From the NCBI GenBank assembly GCA_030620095.1, contig JAUTXW010005212.1, positions 708,001 through 772,000 on the forward strand: DNA of 64,000 nucleotides, given 5' to 3'. How positions within the stretch are numbered: position 1 is the stretch's first letter; every line of letters starts with the position of its first letter. This stretch comes from Kuschelorhynchus macadamiae (Eukaryota > Arthropoda > Insecta > Coleoptera > Curculionidae). Shown here piece by piece: positions 50,330 to 62,960 of this stretch. The position numbers and the translations under genes are program-made. The notes under the pieces were generated by a model. The model saw only the letters and a program-made list of their open reading frames with translations, made no database searches and was not told the origin of the DNA.

Positions 50330-51535
50330 AGGAATAAACACCAGGTGTTGCCTTTTTAGATGCAAAGTACTGAGAAGGTATTTTACAATCCTATTTTGAC
50401 CTTTTTTGATTCTGTTGAAGTAAAACTCTATACTGTAGAACAGTATTCTAAAACACTCCCAACCAATGAGTTATAAAGACACCCAATTGCTTTGGTATCA
50501 GATAGTTTTTGTATTGTAATATAAAAACTTTAAGAACAATAGTATCAATATCAGATTAAAAGTTAGATTTTTATCAAAAATGAAGGTCGGAGAAAGAAGT
50601 AGCAACTTCAAGACTTCTGTTATCTATGAAGTAGCTGGAGTATATGGGATTAATTCGTTTATGAAAACAGAGCCCTTTACATTTTAGAAATAACATGCAG
50701 ATGATTAGTGCAGCACCATTTGACGAGCCTTTCAATGTTAAACTGTAGTGGATTGAAATCAGAGCAAACTGGTGGTAATAATTTTAAGTCATAAGTCATA
50801 AATATGATTTAATCCACTCGAGATAGTTTCAAGAAAAGGCAATTTGCACCAATTTCCGTATTAGAAGCTGATTGCAAACACTGTCAACAGCCTTGGATAT
50901 ATAAGTAAAAATAAAATCAATCTGTTGGCAAGCCTCAACCGATGTCATTAGGTAATTCTGAGATATTGCAAAGTTTTTAGTCTTTGATCGAACACAATAG
51001 AAAATATCATCGGTGAAAATTGCCTGAAGCATCTTTGGTATTTGTGAGAGTAGTGGAGATTCCATTTCGACAAGCGTTCTTAGAGAGATCAAGGTCCTTT
51101 ATTTTATTACACATTTCTGCTTCAATAAAATCAATGTTGGTGGTAATTGTGGTCAACAACTTATGGTACCGATCTTGTTGAAATCTAAATTGTGACGGTA
51201 GAAATAGACTGAAAGTGAGTAGCAAAGCATAGGCTAAATAGTCAACATGTTCGGTCCTTTTATATTTTTTGTATAGGCCATTCTTTTGTCCAATAAGCTA
51301 CGATTTTCTTGAGGTCATAACTATTGATATAATGAAATAAAACCTTATAGAAGCATTCAACTATTTTGTTTATGTCAGATTCGGATGATAAGAGATAAGA
51401 AAGACCAGAAAATAAATTGTAACACTCCTGAGGTGGATATAAACATCTTAGTATCAAACTTTTGTTAGCCGCACGCATAATAACCCATTTTCTAAATAAT
51501 TGTTTACTGAGGAAAATAATAAATAACATAATTTA
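50330..51535 (-). pseudogene. LINE G: RT fragment
   Basis: On the minus strand: LSSESDINKIVECFYKVLFH and YINSYDLKKIVAYW (51400-51280), FIEAEMCNKIKDLDLSKNAC with RNGIS (51150-51060), motif A relic IDFIFTYISKAVDSVCNQLL and IRKLVQI (50920-50835; DxSKAFDS altered), then downstream INIERLVKWC-like and DTKAIGCLYNSLVGSVLEYC (50520-50440), the C-terminal thumb. The YADD block is not recognisable. The 5' end lies in a tandem duplication at 51422. Confidence 0.7.
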
Positions 51536-51883
51536 TTTTATTTAACGACTATGTAAATAAAGGTATGGAAAATAAATAATAGTAATAATAATATAAAAAT
51601 GAATTAAGAACAAATAAAAAATCGTTAAATTCTCATTTACCCAGAATTTTCAAACACTCCTGAGGTGGATATAAACATCTTAGTATCAAACTTTTGTTAG
51701 CCGCACGCATAATAACCCATTTTCTAAATAATTGTTTACGGAGGAAAATAATAAATAACATAATTTATTTTATTTAACGACTATGTAAATAAAGGTATGG
51801 AAAATAAATAATAGTAATAATAATATAAAAATGAATTTAGAACAAATAAAAAATCGTTAAATTCTCATTTGCTCAGAATTTTC
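51422..51883. repeat. 232-bp tandem duplication
   Basis: Two nearly identical 232-bp units (starting ACACTCCTGAGGTGGATA at 51422 and 51654) differ by a handful of bases. The duplicated stretch includes the 5' edge of LINE G. Confidence 0.9.
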
Positions 51884-52039
51884 CTGGTACAGGATTCTAC
51901 CACACTCCGATAACACTTTTTATGAATCGATAGAGTTGTTTGTTAATAACTTTTTAAAACATTGAAATGAATTACAGTTTATTGAATTTGTATAAAGTTA
52001 TAACCAAATAATTACAAAAGGTGAATTTACCGATTTTAT

Positions 52040-52610
52040 TTTTATTAAGATCAGATCCTTATTTTTCTTTGAACGATTTATAATACTCGCATTAAAATAT
52101 TGCCAGTTCATTCCTATAATATCACACTTAGGTTTTATGCAAAATTCGAAGTCATTTGGATTTTAATATTGATTGTTTAAAGTAATTTATTTTTATATCT
52201 CGCTCGATTTTTGTGATTAATTTAAAATGAATTCGTTAATTAGCATTTTTAATACTGATTTTTAAAACATTTTGTGCCGCCGTATTTAGTTTGTTGGATT
52301 ACGATTGATTCTAGTGCACAATTTGCAGTCAATTGGATAAGTAGTTTTGTTGTAGTGTTTTTTTTTCAATTATGTATTGTTCCGTCATATTCGATTTTTA
52401 CCAAAATGAGAGCGGTTCATCCCCATATGAACCTTTTTTTTTTGGAAAAATTTGAAATCGGGTGCGTAGTTTTTTAGTTATATGCCATGAATTGACAAAC
52501 AGACCGACAGATAGACCGATAAAAATCGAGAAACATGTTTTTCCCTGTTTATGGATACTGAAGATATGGAAAAGAACTGAGGGTGATTTTTTTCACGATT
52601 ACAATGCTTA
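52040..52610 (+). repeat. modular repeat, second copy, with CAGACCGAC tail
   Basis: Three diverged monomers of the family seen at 29.6-30.2 kb: AAATATTGCCAGTTCAT...GCAAAATTCGAAGTCATTTG, CAATTTGCAGTCAATTGG then ATAAGTAGTTTTG, and TTTTTACCAAAATGAGAGC then TTCATCCCCATATGA. A tail ACAAACAGACCGACAGATAG leads to GAGAAACATGTTTTTCCC. Confidence 0.65.
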
Positions 52611-52942
52611 GTGGGAAGTAAAACGGCTCAAAAAACAGAGACAAGTATTTCACCCTGCATATAAATTTTAAATACACTTTACTTAGGAAAGCATGATTAG
52701 GGAACAGTAGAAACTTGTGGTTTTTACATAAAACTAAAATTTTGTAAAAATCGAAAGGTTAGTAACTTCTGCCGAAAATTAATCCGTTCTTGGGCTTGGA
52801 TGTCACAGCAGGTGGCTAAGGTTACCTACGTAGAATCGTCAGATGTTGACCCTAAATTTTGGGCTTTTCTGACCGAATTTGCAAATGTGTGGCTGTCTCC
52901 TACAGTACATCCACGTTTGTTTTGTATGATTTTTATCAACTT

Positions 52943-53001
52943 GGTTATACCGCTCTGCTGATGAAGTCTAATAAGACAGAAACACGTGTAGCGCGGTTAC
53001 C
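52943..53001 (+). ncRNA. candidate type I hammerhead ribozyme in tandem unit 1
   Basis: Stem I strand GGTTATACCGC...G (52943-52957), CUGAUGA (52958-52964), stem II GUCU/AGAC closed by loop AAUA (52966-52977, with an A-A pair at its base), GAAA (52979-52982), minimal stem III AC...GU with loop ACGU, cleavage triplet GUA (52988-52990), then GCGCGGTTACC (52991-53001), which pairs back with bulges to stem I. The core is intact. Short stem III is typical of hammerheads in Penelope-like elements and some satellites. The expected role is cutting tandem transcripts into unit-length RNA. Confidence 0.6.
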
Positions 53002-53219
53002 ATACTTCATCTTTTTTTTTGCGGACATGCCCACGATTTATTTTCCTTTTATTGATTTGGGCTTCGATCTCATGGCAGATGGCTAAGGTTACCTCCGTAG
53101 AGACGTCAGATGTTGACGCTAAATTTTGGATTTTTCTGGCCGAATTTACAAATGGGTGGCTGGCTCCTGTCAGTGGATCCACGTTTGTTTTCTTTAAATT
53201 TCTTTACTTCTTTCAACTT

Positions 53220-53278
53220 CGTTATATCGCTCTGCTGATTAAGTCTAATAAGACTAAAACACGTTTGGCGCGGCAACC
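53220..53278 (+). ncRNA. degenerate hammerhead in tandem unit 2
   Basis: Same position in unit 2: CTGATTAAGTCTAATAAGAC at 53235-53254, then TAAAACACGTTTGGCGCGG. The core is broken at two invariant sites (GATGA to GATTA, GAAA to TAAA), so this copy should not cut. Confidence 0.6.
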
Positions 53279-53408
53279 ATACTTCACCTTTTTTTTGCGG
53301 ACATATCAACGATTCATTTTCCTTTTCTTTAATTAGAATTAATCAGCACAGTCACCTCTCTTTTTTTGATTGATTCCCTTGGGCTTGTAAGGTTATCTCT
53401 GTAGAGAC

Positions 53409-53485
53409 ATCAGATGTTTGTCCTAAATTTTACAATCAGATGTTTGTCCTAAATTTTACAATCAGATGTTTGTCCTAAATTTACA
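53409..53485. repeat. 26-bp unit, three tandem copies
   Basis: ATCAGATGTTTGTCCTAAAT followed by TTTACA, three times in succession inside the partial third unit of the tandem repeat. Confidence 0.9.
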
Positions 53486-53510
53486 AATGTGTGGCTGGCT
53501 CCTGTCAATC

Positions 53511-54196
53511 ATTATTAAAAATTACAAATTTAACAAACGAAGAACAATAAAAGTTTCTGACCCAAGTTCAGTTTCATTAACTGTTACAATGGCACTTCAT
53601 TTCCAGTCAACCAAAATTACTTACATTCGTATATATTCAAAGATTTTGTCTTATAATTTTTGAATAAAATAACTTTTTTTTTCAAATAAAAGTTACTCAA
53701 AAAAATTAGAGCTTTTCAAACGTGAATAATAATAAAAGATGTCACAACAGCCATTTTAAAATCTCTATTTTTTTTTATATGAAAAATGTACCATTTAGTA
53801 CCTTCTATCCATATTTTGACTTGCACTTCTTGTTTTCCCATGATAAGCCAGGTGCGCCCAGTTTGGGACACCCTGTACAGTCATTGTTTAACGTTAATGT
53901 TTATAAAGTGTTTTCAAATTTTTAATATATGTGTTTTGGATCTTACCTTCTTGAGTGATAAAAGTAAAAAAATGTATTATGTTTATAATTACATATTCAA
54001 TTTTAAATGTTTTATGTAAATTGAAATATGCTATTGGTTTAGAGTATTCACTTGTGTTAGGGTTAAAGTTAAAAGCTGAAAGGTTAGAAATGACTATAAA
54101 GTGCCGCCTGCAAACATTTTCTTTCTTTTTAAATATGCTCTTAAAATCTACAACTTATTTGCTAATGCCATGTATTTCATTTGATATCACCGGACA
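53511..54196. other. AT-rich spacer with a solo mariner-type right end
   Basis: GTTTGGGACACCCTGTACAG at 53859-53878 resembles a right terminus of the mariner-type elements here; no transposase adjoins. Small frames show no domain. Confidence 0.4.
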
Positions 54197-54636
54197 TTTC
54201 TTTTTGAACTGTTTAATTTGATTCAGAAATTATTGTTAATATTTCAACCTTGTTTCCTAAACGCTAGTGGCGTTTTAAATAATTAGGGACCCTTTTTATA
54301 CTTTATGTAAATAAGGCTTGTAATGCTGACACAAATACAAATGTTGGACGGTTCCGGCATGTTTTAAAGATACGATGTTTCCATTTTATCAGAAAACCCT
54401 AACATAAAGCACACAGTTTCTTTTTGAAATGTTTAATTTGACTGAGAAATTATTGTTAATATTTCAACCTTGTTTCCTAAACGCTAGTGGTGTTTTAAGG
54501 AATTAGGGACCTTTTTCATACTTTATGCAAATAAGGCTTGTAATGCTGACACAAATACAAATGTTGGACAGTTCCGGCATGTTTTAAAGATACGATGTTT
54601 CCATTTTATTAGAAAACCCTAACATAAAACACGTAT
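54197..54636. repeat. 220-bp tandem duplication
   Basis: Two units (54197-54416, 54417-54636) start TTTCTTTTTGAA and share TTTCAACCTTGTTTCCTAAA, GCTAGTGG, GCTGACACAAATACAAATG and GGCATGTTTTAAAGATACGA; they differ at roughly 5 percent of positions. Confidence 0.9.
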
Positions 54637-55030
54637 GGGTAGGTGAAAAGCAAAATGCCAACGTATAAACCCTTGTTTGCGAAAGTATCTGCCCAATAAA
54701 TTAAAATTTGAAAGAGTTAGCCCCCGAATTTTCGGCTTGGGACGTTGGGCCTCCAGATAGTTTTATTTTGGTCATTTGCTTTTTAAACCTGATATATATT
54801 TCAATATATTTGATCCTGCAAACGTATCCAACTTTTTGACCCACATTTGTTACTTTAGGTCAGAGATACGAATGTCACTAAAATAAGGGAAACTTCGGAC
54901 ATTGCTTAAAACATTATTACAAAATGAAATATGATTAAACAAATAACTATTTAAAAGGGCCACCGAAAGAACTCTTAATCGAAGAACCAGCCTTAACATT
55001 CCTTTAAGTTTATTGTCTTAATCTGTTCAC
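54637..55030. other. spacer between tandem duplications
   Basis: No recognised gene or repeat in this stretch. Confidence 0.4.
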
Positions 55031-55898
55031 CTGTTCTGCAGTTAATTAAAATGCAGAAGAGGTATAATAGTCGGGAGCCAGTGAAAATTTTACTCGCGTC
55101 ATTTATGAATGGATTATAATAGCAGTAATGGAAATTTGGTGTATATCCTGAATGTGTTAGAAACCATCGTCTGGTAACTGGGCGATAGACCAACGATGCG
55201 GAGAGTATGTTTAAATTTAAAAAAAGAAAAACGATGAAACTACATTATTTTTAATTTGCTGAACAAAATGTAATGAACAAATGATGACAGACGTTTTTGT
55301 TAGATCAAGGAAGGTGTCAAATGTGGTCAAGGTTGAATATTTACACTTAGTATTAAAACTGATAAACCCCGCAATAAGAAGCTATGCGTTAGAGAGCGAG
55401 AGAACCTTCTAACACATATTGGCGTAGCGACGGCCACAGGAAATGAGGGGTAAGATCTGCATAGCTGTTCTGCAGTTAATTAAAATGCGGAAGAGGTATA
55501 ATAGTCGGGAGCCAGTGAAAATTTTACTCACGTCATTTATGAATGGATTATATTAGCAGTAATGGAAATTTGGTGTATATCCTGAATGTGTTAGAAACCA
55601 TCGTCTAGTAACTGGGCGATAGACGAACGATGCGGGGAGTACGTTTAAATTAAAAAAAAAAGAAAAACGATGAAACTACATTAATTTTAATTTGCTGAAC
55701 AAAATGTAATGAACAAATGATGACAGACGTTTTTGTTAGATCAAGGAAGGTGTCAAATGTGGTCAAGGTTGAATATTTACACTTAGTATTAAAACTGATA
55801 AACCCCGCAATAAGAAGCTATGCGTTAGAGAGCGAAAGAACCTTCTAACACATATTGGCGTAGCGACGGCGACAGGAAATAAGGGGTAAAATACATAC
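55031..55898. repeat. 434-bp tandem duplication
   Basis: Two units (from 55031 and 55465, both starting CTGTTCTGCAGTTAATT) are nearly identical through GCGTAGCGACGG and AGGAAAT(G/A)AGGGGTAA. About a dozen differences suggest a recent event. No coding frame of note; the minus frame 54993-55193 has no recognised domain. Confidence 0.9.
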
Positions 55899-57560
55899 AC
55901 GAAATAGGTATAAAAGTTGTTTTAGGGGGGCAAGAAAATGATACTACTCAAAATTGCTATTACCTGTTAATGAGTTCGAATATACAATATTTACCTGTCA
56001 GGTACGACGATACTAACATGGATCGTAAGAGACACAGAGTAATATTTATTTAAGTAGGATGCTAATTGAAAAGCAATAAAAGTTTTTGTTTCAATTTGTC
56101 AAAAGAAAAATTTAAGACAAAATATAAAATTGGGTTATCAGAGACATGAAACATTTTCTTTTAGTTGTAGCTTACGCTATAACGATAATAAAAACTCAGA
56201 TACGACAAGAGTCCTATTGTTTTGATAACTAACATAATAACAACTAAAAAAATTTCATTTTTGTAGTTTTCTTATTTTTATGTTTTTTTTTTCAGTTTTT
56301 TAGAGATATTATGTCAGGGTGTCCCAATTAAAATAACAAAGCTGATGCTCATCTTTTGTAATAATAGGTGTAATAATGTAACTTTGACCACGTCTGTTAC
56401 CCGTTTGTTCTAACCAAAACGTCAGGTATTACATTTTTATTACCTATTGTTATGTTACAAATCACCCCTCAAAAAATCGGTCTTTTAAAGATGAGGCAAT
56501 GCCGCAATTTCATTATTTTTTTTTGCAGTTTAAACATACTCCTAAGTGTCGTTGTTCTACCGCTCAACTGTCAGATAATGGTTTTCAAAACACTCAGTGT
56601 ACAAATCTTCGAATAATAATAATTTCGTCCATTTGAAAATGACATAAGTAAAATTTTCACTGGCTCTTAGACTATAAGGATATTGTTGTTGTGTATTGCA
56701 TCTTAATACATTAGCATACTATTTACTATTGATTAATTACCGCTCCATACAAACAACCAATTAAATTTCGAAAAATGGCTAATTCAACCAATGACACTGA
56801 TTAAACTATTATATCGAACCTAGTTTTTGTATACATTTTTTTGGGGGAATTTTATAAGTAAATAATATTATAAGTTATTTTTAACAACATTACCTATAAA
56901 TCTGCTAATATTAAAGTAAAAATCACGGTATCAAGCAATCAAATTTAATTAATTTACTCTAAAATATAATTATCAGTTCGGCAGATAAACAAACCAGTAG
57001 GCCGGTCGAATCTGACAGCGGCTAGTACGGTATCCATAGTACTCGCCTATCGTAAATTCGCGGCACGTGAAGAATGTAAACCTAATTAATCATTATTGTT
57101 AGTAATAAATATTATTTCATATTGTTCGTTGTATGAAATTGTTCAATTTAAAAATAAAATATAGAAATATTTTTGGGAAATAATCTTGACATACATGTAG
57201 CTTTCGATCTTTATCACGTAAAATTAGCACATGTAATTTTTTGCAAAATTTTGCTTTTCGGCAAAATAATTTTTGAAAAATTATCTCGACTCGCTGTCAC
57301 GCGATTTTATCGTCGAATTATTTAGTGTCAAACATTTTCCAAGCAAAATTTTACAAAAACCACCTATCCGATGAAATATATGGGTCTTGGGTTATAACAT
57401 AATATGATTATTTTACGGTTTGTGTGAATATTAAGTGCTAGGCCTAGGAAATTAAGCGTTTTTTTTTTTGAAAATCTAATTTGATGGAAAAGCTCAGACA
57501 GACTTGCTTTGTTCCAATCTTGGACGAATATCAGTATCAAGCAACGTCCAGTGTGATTTA
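55899..57560. other. AT-rich spacer with a solo TIR-like motif
   Basis: GTCAGGGTGTCCCAATTAAA at 56314-56333 is a mariner-type terminal motif without a visible partner. No gene recognised. Confidence 0.4.
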
Positions 57561-57574
57561 TGTTTAGGGGTGGA

Positions 57575-58045
57575 CGTTTTACCGATATATCGATAGATAT
57601 CGATAGGTCAGCGACATAGCGATTAATAATAGGTAAAAAAAATATCGCTATATCCGTAATATTAATAATTGCCGATAGGTCTGCAATAATACCCATAGGT
57701 GGTATCCCGATGATATAGATAGGTAGCTGAGAATATCGATAGGTAGCCGAGAACATCGATAGTTACGGATAAACGGATTAAATACTTACAAAGATGAGGA
57801 TCTTTTTTTGCTCTCTGTTATCTTTGCGAACAAATTATGCGGCAGATGAAAGAGAGAACTTTTTTCTTCTTTTGACACTTCAATACTTTTTGGCAACCAA
57901 ATCACATTTGTCTCAAATATATCGATAGGTAGTAGTACACACCGATAGATAGCAAGGACTATCGATAGTTATGGTAGGTATCGATACATCGATACTATCG
58001 ACCAATCCATAACTATCGACCAATCGATAAATAAAATATATCGAT
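57575..58045. repeat. cluster of CGATA/TATCGATA motifs
   Basis: At least 13 CGATA cores occur in two sub-clusters (57580-57770 and 57925-58045), several as ATCGATAG or TATCGATA palindromes. In Drosophila, TATCGATA is the DREF-binding element and clustered CGATA binds BEAF-32. The preceding TAGGGGTGGACGTTTTACCG also looks like a hAT-type end, so a transposon end decayed into a CGATA-rich repeat is the main alternative. The minus open frame at 57364-57756 is produced by the repeat. Confidence 0.6.
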
Positions 58046-58390
58046 AAGGCATGTGCTATAGCCTATCCCTATTTGTGCTTGGATATATACTGACGGTCTG
58101 TGAAGACCATATGCTATCGCCGGAAAGGCTGCTAAAAACAGACAGTAGTGGATGTAGCGATAAAATAACTAACATGGCGGTAATACCGCGTTCTTTAAAA
58201 AAGGTACTGACTTCAGCATATGCATGTTTCGTTTTGGATTATGAAGAACATCGACGAAATCTACTACTGTGACACACGGTGTGGATTTATTAATGATCCA
58301 GTCTAGTGTGTAATGGTGGTCTGCTAGAACATAATAAATATGCGTGTGTTCAATTTTACTTAACATGTGGAAAATGTGTCTTTTTAACGA

Positions 58391-58393
<3 letters not shown>

Positions 58394-58446
<53 letters not shown>
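58394..58446. repeat. (TA)n microsatellite
   Basis: About 50 bp of pure TA repeats. Confidence 0.95.
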
Positions 58447-58448
<2 letters not shown>

Positions 58449-58498
58449 GAAATTGAAATTACTCCTTCACCAATCACTATAGTGTCAGTATTAAAAAC

Positions 58499-59240
58499 TG
58501 AACACTGAAACAAACAAGGTGCCGTGTCGTTCACCTTTGAAAGACGATGAGGGAAATAGGCAATCAGTGGCGCCATCTGTAGGTACTATGGTGCACTGAG
58601 TAGCTGGAGATACGACCTACTTGGTAGCACAAGATGACACCTCTGTGCGAAATAGAAGAGACACAAATGTCAATTTCTGTGCGGTTCTTCGTCGTAAAAA
58701 GTTATACGAAAGAAATAAAGATGAGGAAATTACTCCTTCACCATTGAGAACTAAGTATCAATATTAAAAACCGAAACCGAAGGGGCCAAATGTCCCGAGA
58801 TCCCACTACCACCCGGTTCCCTAACCTAGTGAACCGCCTCTCTGTGATAGGTACTTACGGTTTAACGAGCCTAGGGCCTTAATAAACCATAAGTCTTCTC
58901 TATCCTAGGTGTGTCAGCTCGTACACATCCGGATGTGTGTACTTACATCGCACCTCTCCTATATGCTTCGCGGACATATAGGGAGTATCTCTGATCGAAC
59001 ACTGAAACAAAGAAGGTATCATGTCGTTCGACTTTGAAAGTAGATGAGGGAAATAGGCAACCCGTGGCGCCATCTGTTGGTACTATGGTGTACTAAATCG
59101 CGACCTGCTTGGGAACACAATACGACACATCTGCTCAAAACAGAATAGAAGAGAACAGAAAATTCAATTTCTATGGGTTCTTGGTTGTAAAAAGTTATAC
59201 GAAGGAACTATAGATGAGGAAATTACTCATCCACCATTGT
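58499..59240. repeat. ~245-bp direct repeat pair, 498 bp apart
   Basis: 58499-58745 and 58998-59240 share GAACACTGAAACAAA, GATGAGGGAAATAGGCAA, GTGGCGCCATCTGT, GGTACTATGGTG, GTAAAAAGTTATACGAA and GATGAGGAAATTACTC. The spacer 58746-58997 is GC-richer and unrelated. Function unknown; no open frame. Confidence 0.8.
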
Positions 59241-59462
59241 GTCAAGAAACGGCCAGTGTTTCAGTATTCGGTTATTTCGGTTCTTGATACTTATACACCC
59301 CCCAAGGAAACTGCCTGAAGAGCCATATCACGGTAGCAGAATAGCTCCTTGGTTCTGAAACAAATAGAGCGTCATGTTTTGGTCGTTTCTCGACCCAATG
59401 GTGAAGGATGTAGTATGTCTTTACGACCAAGAACTGCACAGAAATTGATATTTTTGTTTTCA

Positions 59463-59464
<2 letters not shown>

Positions 59465-59518
<54 letters not shown>
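59465..59518. repeat. (TA)n microsatellite
   Basis: Pure TA repeats directly outside the left end of the large palindrome. Confidence 0.95.
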
Positions 59519-59522
<4 letters not shown>

Positions 59523-59524
59523 TC

Positions 59525-61511
<1,987 letters not shown>

Positions 61512-62160
61512 CATTTTAGAAGTATTAATAATTTTCAATATATTTAACGAAAACGGGAAATTTGATGGTCTCACAACTCCAAAACAACTTTAAGCAGAAA
61601 TTTGGGTTGTGGTACAATAGCTTTGGGTATTTGAGGCTGGTCATATCTTAGTTGAAACATACAAAGTGGTCCAGAAATAAATGTTTGTAGGTAACTTATA
61701 AAAATGTCTAAAAATCGATTTTGTATACAGCACCCTATAGATAAATACTAATTTAGAAAACTGATAAAAGTAGCTTTTAAGGAATGTTTACTTTGCCAAT
61801 GCTCTTCAAGTTTTCGATCTATTTATTATTAGGGAATACAAAACGGGACGAACCGAGTAACAGTATTCTCTAATAGCACCCATCATAAATATAATATAAC
61901 ATAATGCCGATCCGAAGCAAAGCAATGTATATATTTATAGCTTAAATACTGGTTTTCTTGGACCTGCTCAGTTCTTGGGATATGGTCCCCGATTTTAAAA
62001 ATTACTATTTAATGGTCATGTACTAGTGATTTATCTTGATGTTTCGGTCGTGACTTCGGAACTTGTTCAAACATGGTTAGTCAGAAATGTAGGACATAAC
62101 TCCTCAACTAAATCACATAGTCCTGTGTTGTTGTCTTGACAAGTAGTCTAGACCTAGGTG
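61512..62160. other. AT-rich spacer
   Basis: No recognised gene or repeat. Confidence 0.4.
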
Positions 62161-62162
62161 GT

Positions 62163-62215
62163 GTCCAGGGTCTGATGATGGAGCCAGAAGGTGGCCATAG
62201 GAACGTCTCAGCAAA
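62163..62215 (+). ncRNA. degenerate hammerhead-like motif
   Basis: CCAGGGTCTGATGATGGAGC (CUGAUGA at 62172-62178) is followed by GGTGGCCATAGGAACGTC. UGG...CCA could form stem II, and CCAGGGTC could pair with GACCCCTG downstream (62224-62231), but GAAA is replaced by GGAA. Probable relic of a Penelope-type terminal repeat. Confidence 0.3.
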
Positions 62216-62689
62216 CTAGATAGACCCCTGTGTTTGATCTCGTTAAATTTTGAATAAAATGTAATACTAAATAGATAGATACGCTCAAGTGAAGATATTA
62301 AGAAAATAATTATAAACAAATTGAAATGCAAAAAAAAATAAAATAAACAAAAAAAATATTTTTTTAAACTAGATTTAATTATCAACTTCGCACTAAAAAA
62401 TAATATTTAGCGTATGAAATTAAAACGTAAAGATACAGAGGAGCTCCACCCTCACTGATTAAAGGCCTAAGCAATATATACTTAATAAACTTAAATAAAC
62501 GCAGAACTTTTATAAATTTGAATATTTTATTTATAGCTTGAGGTATGAGAGGTCATCATACTTGAAATACAGCCTCAAGCCTTATTTTAAGTGTTCTATT
62601 TACAAATTTTTAAAAGTTCTGAGTTTATCTAAGTTTTATTAAGTATGTACTGCTTATATTCATATTCATTGTCAAAACATTTATCCTAA

Positions 62690-62960
62690 CTATTTCTGTT
62701 TTCAATTTGACTGTCATTGGTTTCTGCGTTCTCCAAATATGAACTTTTTTACGTTTTTATGCCCCTTAAAAATATCGAAAATCTAAATTCCCACGAGACA
62801 CTATCCTAGACTATTTTTGTTGCAAATTTGAAATGAATTGGTTTGACCTTTCTCCAGTTATTGTTCCCGCAAATTTTGATACATATGCAAACATACACAT
62901 ATACGTAGACATCATAATTGTTTTTCTAAAAATATGTTTCTTGTATTCTGTAGGACTCTA
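62690..62960 (+). repeat. decayed copy of the modular CAGACA-tail repeat
   Basis: TTGCAAATTTGAAATGAATTG, then TTATTGTTCCCGC, a tail of ACATACAC/ATACGTAGAC units, and AAAATATGTTTCTTG followed by GGACTCTAAAACG follow the same order as the copies at 29.6 and 52.0 kb, but are much diverged. Confidence 0.35.

Larger units (their letters stand above)
52806..53510 (+). repeat. hammerhead-bearing tandem repeat, ~270-bp unit
   Basis: Unit 1 starts at GGTGGCTAAGGTTACCTACG (52811) and unit 2 at GATGGCTAAGGTTACCTCCG (53078), a period of about 267-277 bp. A partial third begins near 53388 (TGTAAGGTTATCTCTGTAG). Shared blocks include CGTCAGATGTTGAC, GTGTGGCTG/GGGTGGCTG, CCACGTTTGTTTT, the hammerhead segment, and TTTTTTTTGCGGACAT. 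Open frames across it have no recognised domain. Confidence 0.85.

Noticed and set aside
53019..53336. 105-codon plus frame and neighbours in the tandem repeat
   Set aside because: The frame follows the repeat unit, with poly-Phe from T-runs; no domain.
53859..56333. Opposed TIR-like motifs GGACACCCTGTA (53864) and CAGGGTGTCCC (56316) as ends of one element
   Set aside because: They point away from the interval, so they cannot bound a single element lying between them.
57364..57756. 130-codon minus open frame
   Set aside because: Half of it is a translation of the CGATA repeat; no domain.
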